DNA from: Piezodorus guildinii | Taxonomy: Eukaryota > Arthropoda > Insecta > Hemiptera > Pentatomidae | NCBI GenBank assembly: GCA_023052935.1 | Contig: JAJSOM010000029.1 | Location: 1-64,000 of the forward strand | Direction: 5' to 3' | DNA: 64,000 bases | Shown: piece after piece, positions 14,542 through 28,072 of the stretch | Numbering within the stretch: the stretch's first letter is position 1 | Layout of the letters: each line of letters starts with the position of its first letter | Made by a program: the position numbers and the translations under genes | The notes under the pieces: generated by a model | What the model was told of the DNA's origin: nothing | The model's input: the letters and a program-made list of their open reading frames with translations, nothing else | Databases searched by the model: none

Positions 14542-16385
14542 CGGAAAATGAACATTGGACCCTGATACCACTAAGTAGTAAGGACAAAGAAACTTTTGAA
14601 AAGAAAAAAAAAAATATTAAAAAGAGAAACAGACCTTAGAGAACCTGAAGATTTCATCCTGATACCACTAAGTAGCGCTGACACAGGTTCATCTGAAACA
14701 AATAAAGAGATATTTAATTGAAGAGAAACAGACCTTAGGGAAACTGAAGGATGGACACTTATATTACAAAGTGGTATGGACAAAGGATCTTTTGAAAAGA
14801 AAAAAAGAATAATTAAAGAGAAACAGACCTTAGGGAACCTAAAAATTGTACCCTGATACCACTAAGTAGTGCAGACACAGGTTCTTCTGAAAAAAATAAA
14901 GAAATATTTAATTAAAGAGAAACAGACCTTAGGGAACCTGATATTGGACCCTGATACCACTAAGTAGTGCAGACACAAATTCTTCTGAAAAATAAAAAAG
15001 ATATTTAATAAAAGAGAAACAGACCTCATGGAACCTGAAGATTGGACCTGATACTACTAGTAGTACGGCCACAGAAACTTTTGAATGAAAAAAAACAATA
15101 ATATTAAATGAGAAACAGACCTTAGAGAAACTCAAGATTGGACCCTGATACCACTAAGTAGTGCAGACACAGGTTCTTCTAAAATAAATAAATGATATTG
15201 AACAAACCTTAAGAAAGCTAGAGAGAAACAGTCCTTTAGAAACCGGAAGGTGTAATGTCGATACCAAGAAGTAGCCCAAATACAGGTTCTTCTGAAACAA
15301 ATAAGAAGATATTTAATAAAAGAGAAACGATCTTAGGAAACCTGAAGGTTGGAAGCCGTTATTACAAAGTGGTACGGACACAGGAACTTTTGAAAAGAAA
15401 AAAAAAAAAATTTAAAGAAAAACAGACCTTACGGGAATCTGAAGATTGGACCCTGATACCACTATGTAGTGCAGACACAGGTTCTTCTGAAACAAATAAA
15501 GAGATATTTAATAATAGAGAAACAAACCTTAGGGAACTTGAAGGTTGGACGACGATATTACAAAGTGGTACAGACACCAGATATTTTAAAAAAAATAAAA
15601 AAAAGTTAATTAAAGAAAAACAGACCTTAAGGAACCTCAAGATTGGACCATGATACCACTAAGTATTGCAGACACAGGTTCTTCTGAAATAAATAAAAAG
15701 ATATTGAACAAACCTTAAGAAAGCTAGAGAGAAACAGTCCTTAAGAAACCGGAAGGTGTAATGTCGAATACCAAGAAGTAGCCCAAACACAGGTTCTTCT
15801 GAAAAAATAAAAAGATATCTAATAAAAGAGAAACAGATCTTAGGGAACCGAAGGTTGGACGCCTTTATTACAAAGTGGTACGGACACAGGAACTTTTTAA
15901 AGAAAAAAAAATTATATTTAAAATAAAACAGACCTTACGGAAAATGAAGATTGGACCCTGATACCACTAAGTAGTAGCGACAAAGAAACTTTTGAAAGAA
16001 AAAAAAAAAAAATATTAAAAGAAACAGACCTTAGGAACCTGAAGATTTATCCTGATACCACTAAGTAGCGCAGACACAGGTTCATCTGAAACAAATAAAG
16101 AGATATTTAATTAAAGAGAAACAGGCCTTAGGGAAACTGAAGGATGGACACTTATATTACAAAGTGGTAGGACAAAGGATCTTTTGAAAAGAAAAAAAAA
16201 ATAATTAAAGAGAAACAGACCTTAGGGAACCTAAAAATTGGACCCTGATACCACTAAGTAGTGCAGACACAGGTTCTTCTGAAAAAAATAAAGAAATATT
16301 TAATTAAAGAGAAACAGACGTTAGGGAACCTGAATATTGGACCCTGATACCACTAAGTTGTGCGACACAAATTCTTCTGAAAAAA
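14533..16385. repeat. 1.85-kb satellite B block, left copy of a 6.27-kb-spaced pair
   Basis: From cagaccttacggaaaatgaa at 14,533 onward this segment matches 20,805-22,660 at a constant shift of about 6,271 bases, with the same order of rare monomers. Agreement ends near 16,385/22,660, where the right copy continues with acaaataaagagatattt. Differences are mostly one-base indels in A-runs. Confidence 0.75.
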
Positions 16386-19300
16386 TAAAAAGATATTTAA
16401 TAAAAGAGAAACAGGCCTTAGGGAAACTGAAGGATGGACACTATATTACAAAGTGGTATGGACAAAGGATCTTTTGAGAAAAAAAAAAAAATAATTAAAG
16501 AGAAACAGACCTTAGGGAACCTAAAATTGGACCCTGATACCACTAAGTAGTGCAGACACAGGTTCTTCTGAAACAAATAAAGAAATATTTAATTAAAGAG
16601 AAACAGACGTTAGGGAACCTGAATATTGGACCCTGATACCATAAGTAGTGCAGACACAAATTCTTCTGAAAAAATAAAAGATATTTAATAAAAGAGAAAC
16701 AGACCTTAAGGTATCTGAATATTGGGCCCTGATACCACTAAGTAGTGAGACACAGTTCTTCTGAAAAATAAAAAGATGTTTAATAACAGATAAGAAAACA
16801 GACATTTAAGTAAAGACGCTTAAGAAATGAAACACCTAGGAGAATTGGTCATCTGATACCACTAAGTAGTGAGAACAGGTTTTCTAAAATAAAAAAAGAT
16901 TATTGAACTATAAGAAAGTAACGAGAACATCTGTAGAAACCGAAAAAAGGTTGGAATGCGATACCAAGAAGTAGCCAAATACAGGTTCTTCTGAACAAAT
17001 AAAAAGATATTTAATAAAAGAGAAACGACTTAGGAAACCTGAAGGTTGGAACAGTTATTACAAAGTGGTACGGACACAGGAACTTTTAAAAGAAAAAAAT
17101 TTTAAAGAAAAACAGACCTTACGGAACCTGAAGATTGGACCCTGATACCACTATGTAGTGCAGATACAGGTTCTTCTGAAACAAATAAAGAGATATTTAA
17201 TAATAGATAAACAAACCTTAGGGAACTTGAAGGTTGGACGACGATATTACAAAATGGTACAGACACCAGATATTTTTAAAAAAATAAAAAAAAGTTAATT
17301 AAAGAAAAACAGACCTTAAGGAACCTCAAGATTGGACCATGATACCACTAAGTATTGCAGACACAGGTTCTTCTGAAATAAATAAAAAGATATTGAACAA
17401 ACCTTAAGAAGGCTAGAGACAAACAGTCCTTAAGAAACCGGAAGGTGTAATGTCGATACCAAGAAGTAGCCCAAACACAGGTTCTTCTGAAAAAAATAAA
17501 AAGATATCTAATAAAAGAGAAACAGATCTTAGGGAACCCGAAGGTTGGACGCCTTTATTACAAAGTGGTACGGACACAGGAACTTTTTAAAGAAAAAAAA
17601 AATTATATTTAAAATAAAACAGACCTTACGGAAAATGAAGATTGGACCCTGATACCACTAAGTAGTACGGACAAAGAAACTTTTGAAAAGAAAAAAAAAA
17701 AATATATATTAAAACAGAAACAGACCTTAGAGAACCTGAAGATTTCATCCTGATACCACTAAGTAGCGCAGACACAGGTTCATCTGAAACAAATAAAGAG
17801 ATATTTAATTAAAGAGAAACAGGCCTTAGGGAAACTGAAGGATGGACACTTATATTACAAAGTGGTATGGACAAAGGATCTTTTGAAAAGAAAAAAAAAA
17901 ATAATTAAAGAGAAACAGACATTAGGGAACCTAAAAATTGGACCCTGATACCACTAAGTAGTGCAGACACAGGTTCTTCTGAAACAAATAAAGAAATATT
18001 TAATTAAAGAGAAACAGACGTTAGGGAACCTGAATATTGGACCCTGATACCACTAAGTTGTGCAGACACAAATTCTTCTGAAAAAATAAAAAGATATTTA
18101 ATAAAAGAGAAACAGGCCTTAGGGAAACTGAAGGATGGACGCCGATATTACAAAGTGGTAGGGACAAAGGATCTGTTGAAAAGAAAAAAAAAAAAATATA
18201 TTAAAAAGAAACATACCTTAGGGAACCTGAATATTGGTCTCTGATACCACTAAGTAGTGAAGACACAGGTTCTTCTGAAAAAATAAAAAGATATTTAATA
18301 AAAGAGAAACAGACCTTAGGGAGCCTGAAGGTTGGACGCCGATATTACAAAGTGGTAGGGACAAAGGATCTTTTGAGAAAAAAAAAAAAAATAATTAAAG
18401 AGAAACAGACCTTAGGGAACCTAAAAATTGGACCCTGATACCACTAAGTAGTGCAGACACAGGTTCTTCTGAAACAAATAAAGAAATATTTAATTAAAGA
18501 GAAACAGACGTTAGGGAACCGGAATATTGGACCCTGATACCACTAAGTAGTGCAGACACAAATTCTTCTGAAAAAATAAAAAGATATTTAATAAAGAGAA
18601 ACAGACCTTAAGGTATCTGAATATTGGGCCCTGATACCACTAAGTAGTGCAGACACAGTTCTTCTGAAAAAATAAAAAGATGTTTAATAAAATAGAAACA
18701 GACTTTATGGAACCTGAAGGTTGGACTCTGATACCACTAAGTAGTGCAGACACAGGTTCTTCTAAAATAAATAAAAGATATTGAACAAACCTTAAGAAAG
18801 CTAGAGAGAGAAACAGTCCTTTAGAAACCGGAAGGTGTAATGTCGATACCAAGAAGTAGCCCAAATACAGGTTCTTCTGAAACAAATAAAAAGATATTTA
18901 ATAAAAGAGAAACCGATCATAGGAAACCTGAAGGTTGGAAGCAGTTATTACAAAGTGGTACGGACACAGGAACTTTTGAAAAGAAAAAAAAATAATATTT
19001 AAAGAAAAACAGACCTTACGGAACCTGAAGATTGGACCCTGATACCACTATGTAGTGCAGATACAGGTTCTTCTGAAACAAATAAAGAGATATATTTAAT
19101 AATAGATAAACAAACCTTAGGGAACTTGAAGGTTGGACGACGATATTAAAAAGTGGTACAGACACCAGATATTTTAAAAAAAATAAAAAAACGTTAATTA
19201 AAGAAAAACAGACCTTAAGGAACCTCAAGATTGGACCACTAAGTATTGCAGACACAGGTTCTTCTGAAATAAATATAAAAAGATATTGAACAAACCTTAA

Positions 19301-20804
19301 GAAAGCTAGAGAGAAACAGTCCTTAAGAAACCGGAAGGTGTAATGTCGATACCAAGAAGTAGCCCAAACACAGGTTCTTCTGAAAAAAATAAAAAGATAT
19401 CTGATAAAAGAGAAACAGATCTTAGGGAACCCGAAGCTTGGACGCCGTTATTATAAAGAGGTACGGACACAGGAACTTTTTAAAAGAAAAAAAAATTAAT
19501 TAGAAAGAAAAAGACCTTAGGGAATCTGAAGATTGGACCCTGATACCACTAAGTAGTATGGACACAGAAACATTTGAAAAAACAAAAAGATATTTAATAA
19601 AAGAGAAACAGACCTTATTGAGCCTGAAGATTGGACTCTGATACCACTAAGTAGTGAAGACAAAGGTTCTTCTGAAAAAAAAAAAAAGATATTTAATAAA
19701 AGAGAAACAGACCTTAGGGAACCTGAATATTGGACCCTGATACCATTAAGCACTGCAGACACAGGTTCTTCTGAAACAAATAAAGAGATATTTAATTATA
19801 GAGAAACAGACCTTAGGGAGCCTGAAGATTGGACTCTGATACCACTAAGTAGTGAAGACACAGGTTCTTCTGAAGAAATAAACAGACATTTAATAAAAGA
19901 GAAACAGACCTTAGGGAACCTGAAGATTTGATCCTCATACCACTAAGTAGCGCAGACACAGGTTCATCTGAAATAAATAAAAAGATATTTAATTAAAGAG
20001 AAACAGACCTTAGGGAACCTGAAGGTTGGACACCGATATTACCAAGTGGTACGGACACAGGTTATTCCGAAAAGAAAAAAAAAAATTAATTAGAATGAAA
20101 CAGACCTTAAGGAATCTGAAGATTGGATCCTGATACCACTAAGTAGTGCAGACACAGGTTCTTCTGAAAAAATAAAAAATATTTATTAAAAGAGAAACAG
20201 ACCTTAGGGAAACCTAAAGGTCGGACACTGATATTACTAATTGGTAGGGACAAAGGATCTTTTGAAAAGAAAAAAAAAAAAATATTTAAAGAGAAACAGA
20301 CCTTAGGGAACCTGAAGATTGGACTCTGATACCACTAGGTAGTGAAGACACAGGTTCTTCTGAAACAAATAAAAAGGTATTTAATAATAGAGAAACAAAC
20401 CTCAGGGAACTTGAAGGTTGGACGACGATATTACAAAATGGTACAGACACCAGATATTTTTAAAAAAATAAAAAAAAGTTAATTAAAGAAAAACAGACCT
20501 CAAGGAACCTCAAGATTGGACCATGATACAACTAAGTATGGCAGACACAGGTTCTTCTGAAATAAATAAAAAGATATTGAACAAACCTTAAGAAAGCTAG
20601 AGACAAACAGTCCTTAAGAAACCGGAAGGTGTAATGTCGATACCAAGAAGTAGTTCAAACACAGGTTCTTCTGAAAAAAAATAAAAAGATATCTAATAAA
20701 AGAGAAACAGATCTTAGGGAACCCAAAGGTTGGACGCCGTTATTACAAAGTGGTACGGACACAGGAACTTTTTAAAGAAAAAAAAAATTATATTTAAAAT
20801 AAAA

Positions 20805-22660
20805 CAGACCTTACGGAAAATGAACATTGGACCCTGATACCACTAAGTAGTAAGGACAAAGAAACTTTTGAAAAGAAAAAAAAAAATATTAAAAGAGAAA
20901 CAGACCTTAGAGAACCTGAAGATTTCATCCTGATACCACTAAGTAGCGCTGACACAGGTTCATCTGAAACAAATAAAGAGATATTTAATTGAAGAGAAAC
21001 AGACCTTAGGGAAACTGAAGGATGGACACTTATATTACAAAGTGGTATGGACAAAGGATCTTTTGAAAAGAAAAAAAGAATAATTAAAGAGAAACAGACC
21101 TTAGGGAACCTAAAAATTGGACCTGATACCACTAAGTAGTGCAGACACAGGTTCTTCTGAAAAAAATAAAGAAATATTTAATTAAAGAGAAACAGACCTT
21201 AGGGAACCTGAATATTGGACCCTGATACCACTAAGTAGTGCAGACACAAATTCTTCTGAAAAATAAAAAGATATTAATAAAAGAGAAACAGACCTCATGG
21301 AACCTGAAGATTGGACCCTGATACTACTAAGTAGTACGGCCACAGAAACTTTTGAAATGAAAAAAAACAATAATATTAAATGAGAACAGACCTTAGAGAA
21401 ACTCAAGATTGGACCCTGATACCACTAAGTAGTGCAGACACAGGTTCTTCTAAAATAAATAAATGATATTGAACAAACCTTAAGAAAGCTAGAGAGAAAC
21501 AGTCCTTTAGAAACCGGAAGGTGTAATGTCGATACCAAGAAGTAGCCCAAATACAGGTTCTTCTGAAACAAATAAGAAGATATTTAATAAAAGAGAAACG
21601 ATCTTAGGAAACCTGAAGGTTGGAAGCCGTTATTACAAAGTGGTACGGACACAGGAACTTTTGAAAAGAAAAAAAAAAAATTTAAAGAAAAACAGACCTT
21701 ACGGAATCTGAAGATTGGACCCTGATACCACTATGTAGTGCAGACACAGGTTCTTCTGAAACAAATAAAGAGATATTTAATAATAGAGAAACAAACCTTA
21801 GGGAACTTGAAGGTTGGACGACGATATTACAAAGTGGTACAGACACCAGATATTTTAAAAAAAATAAAAAAAAAGTTAATTAAAGAAAAACAGACCTTAA
21901 GGAACCTCAAGATTGGACCATGATACCACTAAGTATTGCAGACACAGGTTCTTCTGAAATAAATAAAAAGTTATTGAACAAACCTTAAGAAAGCTAGAGA
22001 GAAACAGTCCTTAAGAAACCGGAAGGTGTAATGTCGATACCAAGAAGTAGCCCAAACACAGGTTCTTCTGAAAAAAATAAAAAGATATCTAATAAAAGAG
22101 AAACAGATCTTAGGGAACCCGAAGGTTGGACGCCTTTATTACAAAGTGGTACGGACACAGGAACTTTTTAAAGAAAAAAAAAATTATATTTAAAATAAAA
22201 CAGACCTTACGGAAAATGAAGATTGGACCCTGATACCACTAAGTAGTACGGACAAAGAAACTTTTGAAAAAGAAAAAAAAAAAAAATATTAAAACAGAAA
22301 CAGACCTTAGAGAACCTGAAGATTTCATCCTGATACCACTAAGTAGCGCAGACACAGGTTCATCTGAAACAAATAAAGAGATATTTAATTAAAGAGAAAC
22401 AGGCCTTAGGGAAACTGAAGGATGGACACTTATATTACAAAGTGGTATGGACAAAGGATCTTTTGAAAAGAAAAAAAAAATAATTAAAGAGAAACAGACC
22501 TTAGGGAACCTAAAAATTGGACCCTGATACCACTAAGTAGTGCAGACACAGGTTCTTCTGAAAACAAATAAAGAAATATTTAATTAAAGAGAAACAGACG
22601 TTAGGGAACCTGAATATTGGACCCTGATACCACTAAGTTGTGCAGACACAAATTCTTCTG
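20805..22660. repeat. 1.85-kb satellite B block, right copy
   Basis: Matches 14,533-16,385 at a shift of about 6,271 bases. Both contain the same rare units, including gaacattgg, tagcgctgacacagg, the unit starting gtaatgtcgataccaagaag and the cagatattttaaaaaaaata unit. It is generally the cleaner copy. Confidence 0.7.
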
Positions 22661-23239
22661 AAACAAATAAAGAGATATTTAATTGAAAAAAGAAACAGAC
22701 CTTAGAGCCTGAAGATTGGACTCTGATACCACTAAGTAGTGAAACACAGGTTCTTCTGAAGAAAATAAACAGACATTTAATAAAAGAGAAAAGACCTTAG
22801 GGAACCTGAAGGTTTGGACACCGATATTACAAAGTATTGGGACAAAGGATCTTTTGAAAAAAAAAAAAAAAATTTTTAAAGAAAACAGACCTTAGGGAAC
22901 CTGAAGATTTGATCCCATACCACTAAGTAGCTGCAGACACAGGTTCATCTGAAACAAATAAAAAGATATTAATTAAAAAGAAACAGACCTTAGGAACCTG
23001 AAGGTTGGACACGATATTACCAAGTTTGGGACGGACTCAGGTTATTTCGAAAAAAAAAAAAAATTAATTAGAGTAAACAGACCTTGAGAAAACTGAAGAT
23101 TGGACCTGATACCACTAAGTAGTGTGCAGACACAGGTTCTTCTGAAAAAATAAAAAAATATTTAATAAAAGAGAAACAGACCTTATTGAGCCTGAAGATG
23201 ACTCTGATACCACTAAGTAGTGAAGACTCAGGTTCTTCT

Positions 23240-23876
23240 GAAACAAATAAAAGAAATATTTAATTAAAGAAGAAACAACGTTAGGGGAAAAAAAACCCGG
23301 AATATTGGACCCGAAACCCTAATATTGGGGGGGGGGGGAGGGTCAAAACACTAAATTCTACAGAAAAAATAAAAAGATATTTAATAAAAGAGAAACAGAC
23401 CGTTAAGGTATCTGAATATTGGGCTCTGATACCCCTAAGTAGTGCAGACAACAGTATCCTTCTGAAAAAATAAAAAGATGTTTAATAAAATAAAACAGAC
23501 TTTATGAACCTGAAGGTTGGACTCTGATACCACTAAGTAATGGCAGACACAGTTCTTCCTAAATTACCAATAAAAGATATTGAACAAACCTTAAGAAAGC
23601 AAACGAGAACCAGTCCCTTTAGAAACCGGAAGGTTAATGGTCGAGACCAAGAGTAGCCCAAATAACAGGTTTCTTCTGAAACAAATAAAAAGATAATTAA
23701 TAAAAGAGAAACCGATCTTAGGAAACCTTTAAGGTTGGAAGCAGTTATTACAAAGTGTAACGTAGACACAGTGAACTTTTGAAAGAAAAAAAAATAATCT
23801 TTAAAGAAAAAACAGACTTACGAACCTGAAGATTGACCCTGATACACTAATGGTAGTGCATACACAGGTTTTCATT

Positions 23877-23916
<40 letters not shown>

Positions 23917-25470
23917 TTTTTTTTTTTTTTTTTTTTTTTTTTTATTTTATCTGAACAAATAAAAGAAATTTAATAATACATGAAACAAACCTTAGTGAAC
24001 TTGAAGGTTGGACGACGATATTTACAAAAGTGTAACAGACACCATATAATTTTAAAAAAAAAATAAAAAAAAAGTTAATTAAAGAAAAACAGACCTTAAT
24101 GAACCTCAGAATGGACCAGTGATACCACTAAGTATTGCCAGACACAGGTTTCTTATGACTGAAATAAATAAAAAGATAATTGAACAAACCTTTAAGAAAG
24201 CTAGAGTAGAAACAGTCCTTAAGAACCGGAAAGGTGTAAATGACTATACCCAAGAAGTAGCCCCAAACACAAGGTTTCTTCTGAAAAAAATAAAATATAT
24301 ATCTAATAAAAGATAAACAGATCTTTTGGGAACCCAAGGTTGGGACCGTCCTTTATTACAAAGTTGTTACGGACACAGAACTTTTTTTAAAGAAAAAAAA
24401 AATATTTTAAAATAAAACAGACCTTACTGAAAATGAAGAATGACCCTGATACCACTAGTAGTACAGGACCAAAAACTATTTGAAAAGAAAAAAAAAAAAA
24501 AAAATATTAAAAACAGAAACAGACCATTATAGAACCTGAGATTTCATCCTGATACCACTAAGTACGCAGACACAGGTTCATCAGAAACAAATAAAGAATA
24601 TTTAATTAAAGATAAACAGGCCATAGTGAAACTGAAGGATGGACATCTATATTACAAAGTGGTATGGGACAAAGATCTTTTGAGAAAAGAAAAAAAAAAA
24701 ATAATAAAGGAGAAACAGACCTAGGAACCTGAAAATTGACCCTGGATAACCACTAAGTAGTGCATTACACAGGCTTCCTTCTGAAACAAATTAAAGAAAA
24801 TCTTTATACAATTAAAGAGAAACAGACTTAAGGTAACCTGCTGAATATTGACCCTGAAACCACTAAGTGTGCAGGGAACACAAATTCTTCTGAAAAAATA
24901 AAAAGATATTTAATAAAAAGAAACAGGCCTTAGGGAAACTGAATGAAGGATGGACACTTATATTACAAAGTTGGTATGGACAAAGATCTTTTGAGAAAAA
25001 AAAAAAAATAAGTAAAAGAGAAACAGACCTTAGTGGAACCTAAAAATTGGACCCTATACCACTAAGTAGTGCAGCGACAGGTTCTACTGAATACAAATAA
25101 AGAATAATTAATTAAAGAGAAACAGACAGTTAAGGGAACCGGAATATTGGACCTGATACCACTAAGAAATGCAGACACAAATTCTTCTGAAAAAAATAAA
25201 AGATATTTAATCAAAGAGAAACAGACCTTAGATGAAATCTGAATATTGGGCCCTGAAACCACTAAAGTATGCATACACAGTTCTTCTGAAGAAAATCAAA
25301 AGATGTTTTAAATAAAATAGAAACAGACTTTATGGAACCTGAAGGTTGGACTTCTGATACCACTAAGTAGTGCTGACACAGGTTCTTCTAAAATAAATAA
25401 AAGATATTGAACAAACCTTAATAATAGCTAAAGAGAAACAGTCCTATTTAGAAACACGGAAGGTGTAATG
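23240..25470. repeat. Noisy satellite B stretch with G-run and poly-T tract
   Basis: Monomers can be recognised but carry many inserted as well as deleted bases, unlike their neighbours. Within it lie a run of 12 G at about 23,327-23,338 and a tract of about 75 bases that is almost all T at 23,871-23,946. Neither belongs to the monomer. Mixed insertions and long single-base runs suggest an unpolished read segment more than biological change, though a real poly(T) insertion cannot be excluded. Confidence 0.6.
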
Positions 25471-28016
25471 TCGATACCAAGAAGTAGCCCAAATACATGT
25501 TCATCTGAAAAAAAATAAAAAGATATTTAATAAAAGAGAAACCGATCTTAGGAAACCTGAAGGTTGGACGCCTTATTACAAAGTGGTACGGACACAGGAA
25601 CTTTTGAAAAGAAAAAAAAAAATATTTAAAGAAAAACAGACCTTACGGAAATGAAGATTGGACCCTGATACCACTATGTAGTGCAGACAAGGTTCTTCTG
25701 AAAAAAATAAAGAGATATTAAATATTAAAAGAAACAACCTTAGGGAACTGAAGTTGGCACGATTACAAAGTGGTACAGACACCAGATATTTTAAAAAAAT
25801 AAAAAAGTTAATTAAAGAAAACAGACCTAAGGAACCTCAAGATTGGCATGAACACTAAGATTGCAGACACAGTTCTTCTGAATAAATAAAAAGATATGAA
25901 CAAACCTAAGAAGTAGAGAGAAACAGTCCTTAAGAAACCGAAGTAATTAGGTCCAAGGTTTTCTATAAATTAATTAAAAGAGAAACAGACCTTAGGGAAC
26001 CTGAAATTGGACCCTGATACACTAAAGTAGGTAGGACACAGGACTTTTAAGAAAAAAAAAAATATTTAAAAGAGAAACAGACTTAGGGAACTGAAGATTG
26101 GACCCTGATACCACTAGAGTATCGTGACACAGAACTTCTGAAAAAAATAAAAAAGATATTTAAAAAGAGAAACAGCCTTAGGGAAACTGAAGGATGGACA
26201 CTTATATTACAATGTATGGACAAAGGTCTTTTGAAAAAAAAAAAGAATAATTAAAGAGAAACAGACCTTAGGGAACCTAAAAATTGGACCCTGATACCAT
26301 AAGTAGTGCAGACACAGGTTCTTCTGAAAAAAAAAAAGAAATATTTAATTAAAGAGAAACAGACCTTAGGGAACCTGAAAATTGGACCCTGATACCACTA
26401 AGTAGTGCAGACACAAATTCTTCTGAAAAAATAAAAAATATTTAATAAAAGAGAAACAGACCTTAAGGGATCTGAATATTGGACCCTGATACCACTAAGT
26501 AGTGCAGACACAGATTCTTCTGAAAAAATAAAAAGATTTTTAAAAAGAAACAGACCTTAGGAACCTGAAGGTTGGACCTGATACCACTAAGTAGTGCAGA
26601 CACAGGTTCTTCTAAAATAAATAAAAGATATTGAACAAACCTTAAGAAAGCTAAGAGAAAACAGTCCTTTAGAAACCGGAAGGTGTAATGTCGATACCAA
26701 GAAGTAGCCCAAAACAGGTTCTTCTGAAAAAAATAAAAAGATATTTAATAAAAGAGAAACCGATCTTAGGAAACCGAAGGTTGGAAGCAGTTATTATAAA
26801 GTGGTACGGACACAGGAACTTTTAAAAGAAAAAAAAATTAATTAGAAAGAAAAAGACCTTAGGGAATCTGAAGATTGGACCCTGATACCACTAAGTAGTA
26901 TGGACACAGAAACATTTGAAAAAACAAAAAGATATTTAATAAAAGAGAAACAGACCTTATTGAGCCTGAAGATTGGACTCTGATACCACTAAGTAGTGAA
27001 GACAAAGGTTCTTCTGAAAAAAAAAAAAGATATTTAATAAAAGAGAAACAGACCTTAGGGAACCTGAATATTGGACCCTGATACCATTAAGCACTGCAGA
27101 CACAGGTTCTTCTGAAACAAATAAAGAGATATTTAATTATAGAGAAACAGACCTTAGGGAACCTGAATATTGGACCTAATACCACTAAGTAGTGCAGCCA
27201 CAAATTCTTCTGAAACAAATAAAAAGAAATTTAATAAAAGAGAAACAGACCTTAGAAACCTAAGGATTACACCCTGATACCAGTAAGTGACAAAGACACA
27301 GGTTCATCTGAAATAAATAAATAGATATTTAATAATAGATTAACAGACCTTAGGGAACCTGAAGGTTGGACGCCAATATTACCAAGTGGTACAGACACCG
27401 GATCTTTTGAAAAGAAAAAAAAATAATTAGAAAGAAAAAGACCTTAGGGAATCTGAAGGTTGGACCCTGATACCACTGAGTAGTGAAGACAAAGGTTCTT
27501 CTGAAAAAATAAAAAGATATTTAATAAAAGAGAAACAGACCTTAGGGAACCTGAATATTAGACCCTGATACCATTAAGCACTGCAGACACAGGTTCTTCT
27601 GAAACAAATAATGAGATATTTAATTATAGAGAAACAGACCTTAGGGAACCTGAAGGTTGAACACCGATATTACAAAGTGGTGGGACAAAGGTTCTTTTCA
27701 TAAGAAAAACAAAAGAAATAATTAAAAAGAAACATACCTTAGGGAACCTGAAGATCGGACTCTGATACCACTAAGTAGTGAAAACACAGCTTCTTCTGAA
27801 AAAATAAAAAGATATTTAATAAAAGAGAAACAAACCTTAGGGAACCTGAAGGTTGGATACCAGTATTACAAAAAGGTAGGGACAAAGGATCTTTTGAAAA
27901 GAAAAAAAAAAATTATTAAAGAGAAACAGACCTTAGGGAACCTGAAGATTCTACTCTGATACCACTAAGTAGTGCAGACACAGGTACTTCTGAAACAAAT
28001 AAAGAGATATTTAATT

Positions 28017-28072
28017 AATCAAGGACAAACGATATTTAATAAAAGGACAAACGATATTTAATAAAAGAGAAA
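28017..28072. repeat. Short tandem duplication in satellite B
   Basis: The piece aaggacaaacgatatttaat occurs twice in immediate succession, splitting one monomer. It is a small local duplication and has no counterpart in neighbouring units. Confidence 0.6.

Larger units (their letters stand above)
15205..25960. repeat. Higher-order repeat domain of satellite B
   Basis: Two marker monomers recur as a linked pair. One has taccaagaagtagcccaaat, the other the same box ending caaacac. First-marker positions are near 15,253, 16,950, 18,838, 21,527, 23,636 and 25,467. Second markers follow near 15,759, 17,450, 19,340, 22,030, 24,237 and 25,943, mostly about 500 bases later. The distance between successive pairs is about 1.7-2.7 kb, with 1.69-1.89 kb the commonest, so the higher-order unit is roughly 17-19 monomers with insertions and deletions of whole monomers. 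Extra single markers occur at 20,634, 26,687, 32,540, 33,316 and 36,531. Confidence 0.7.
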
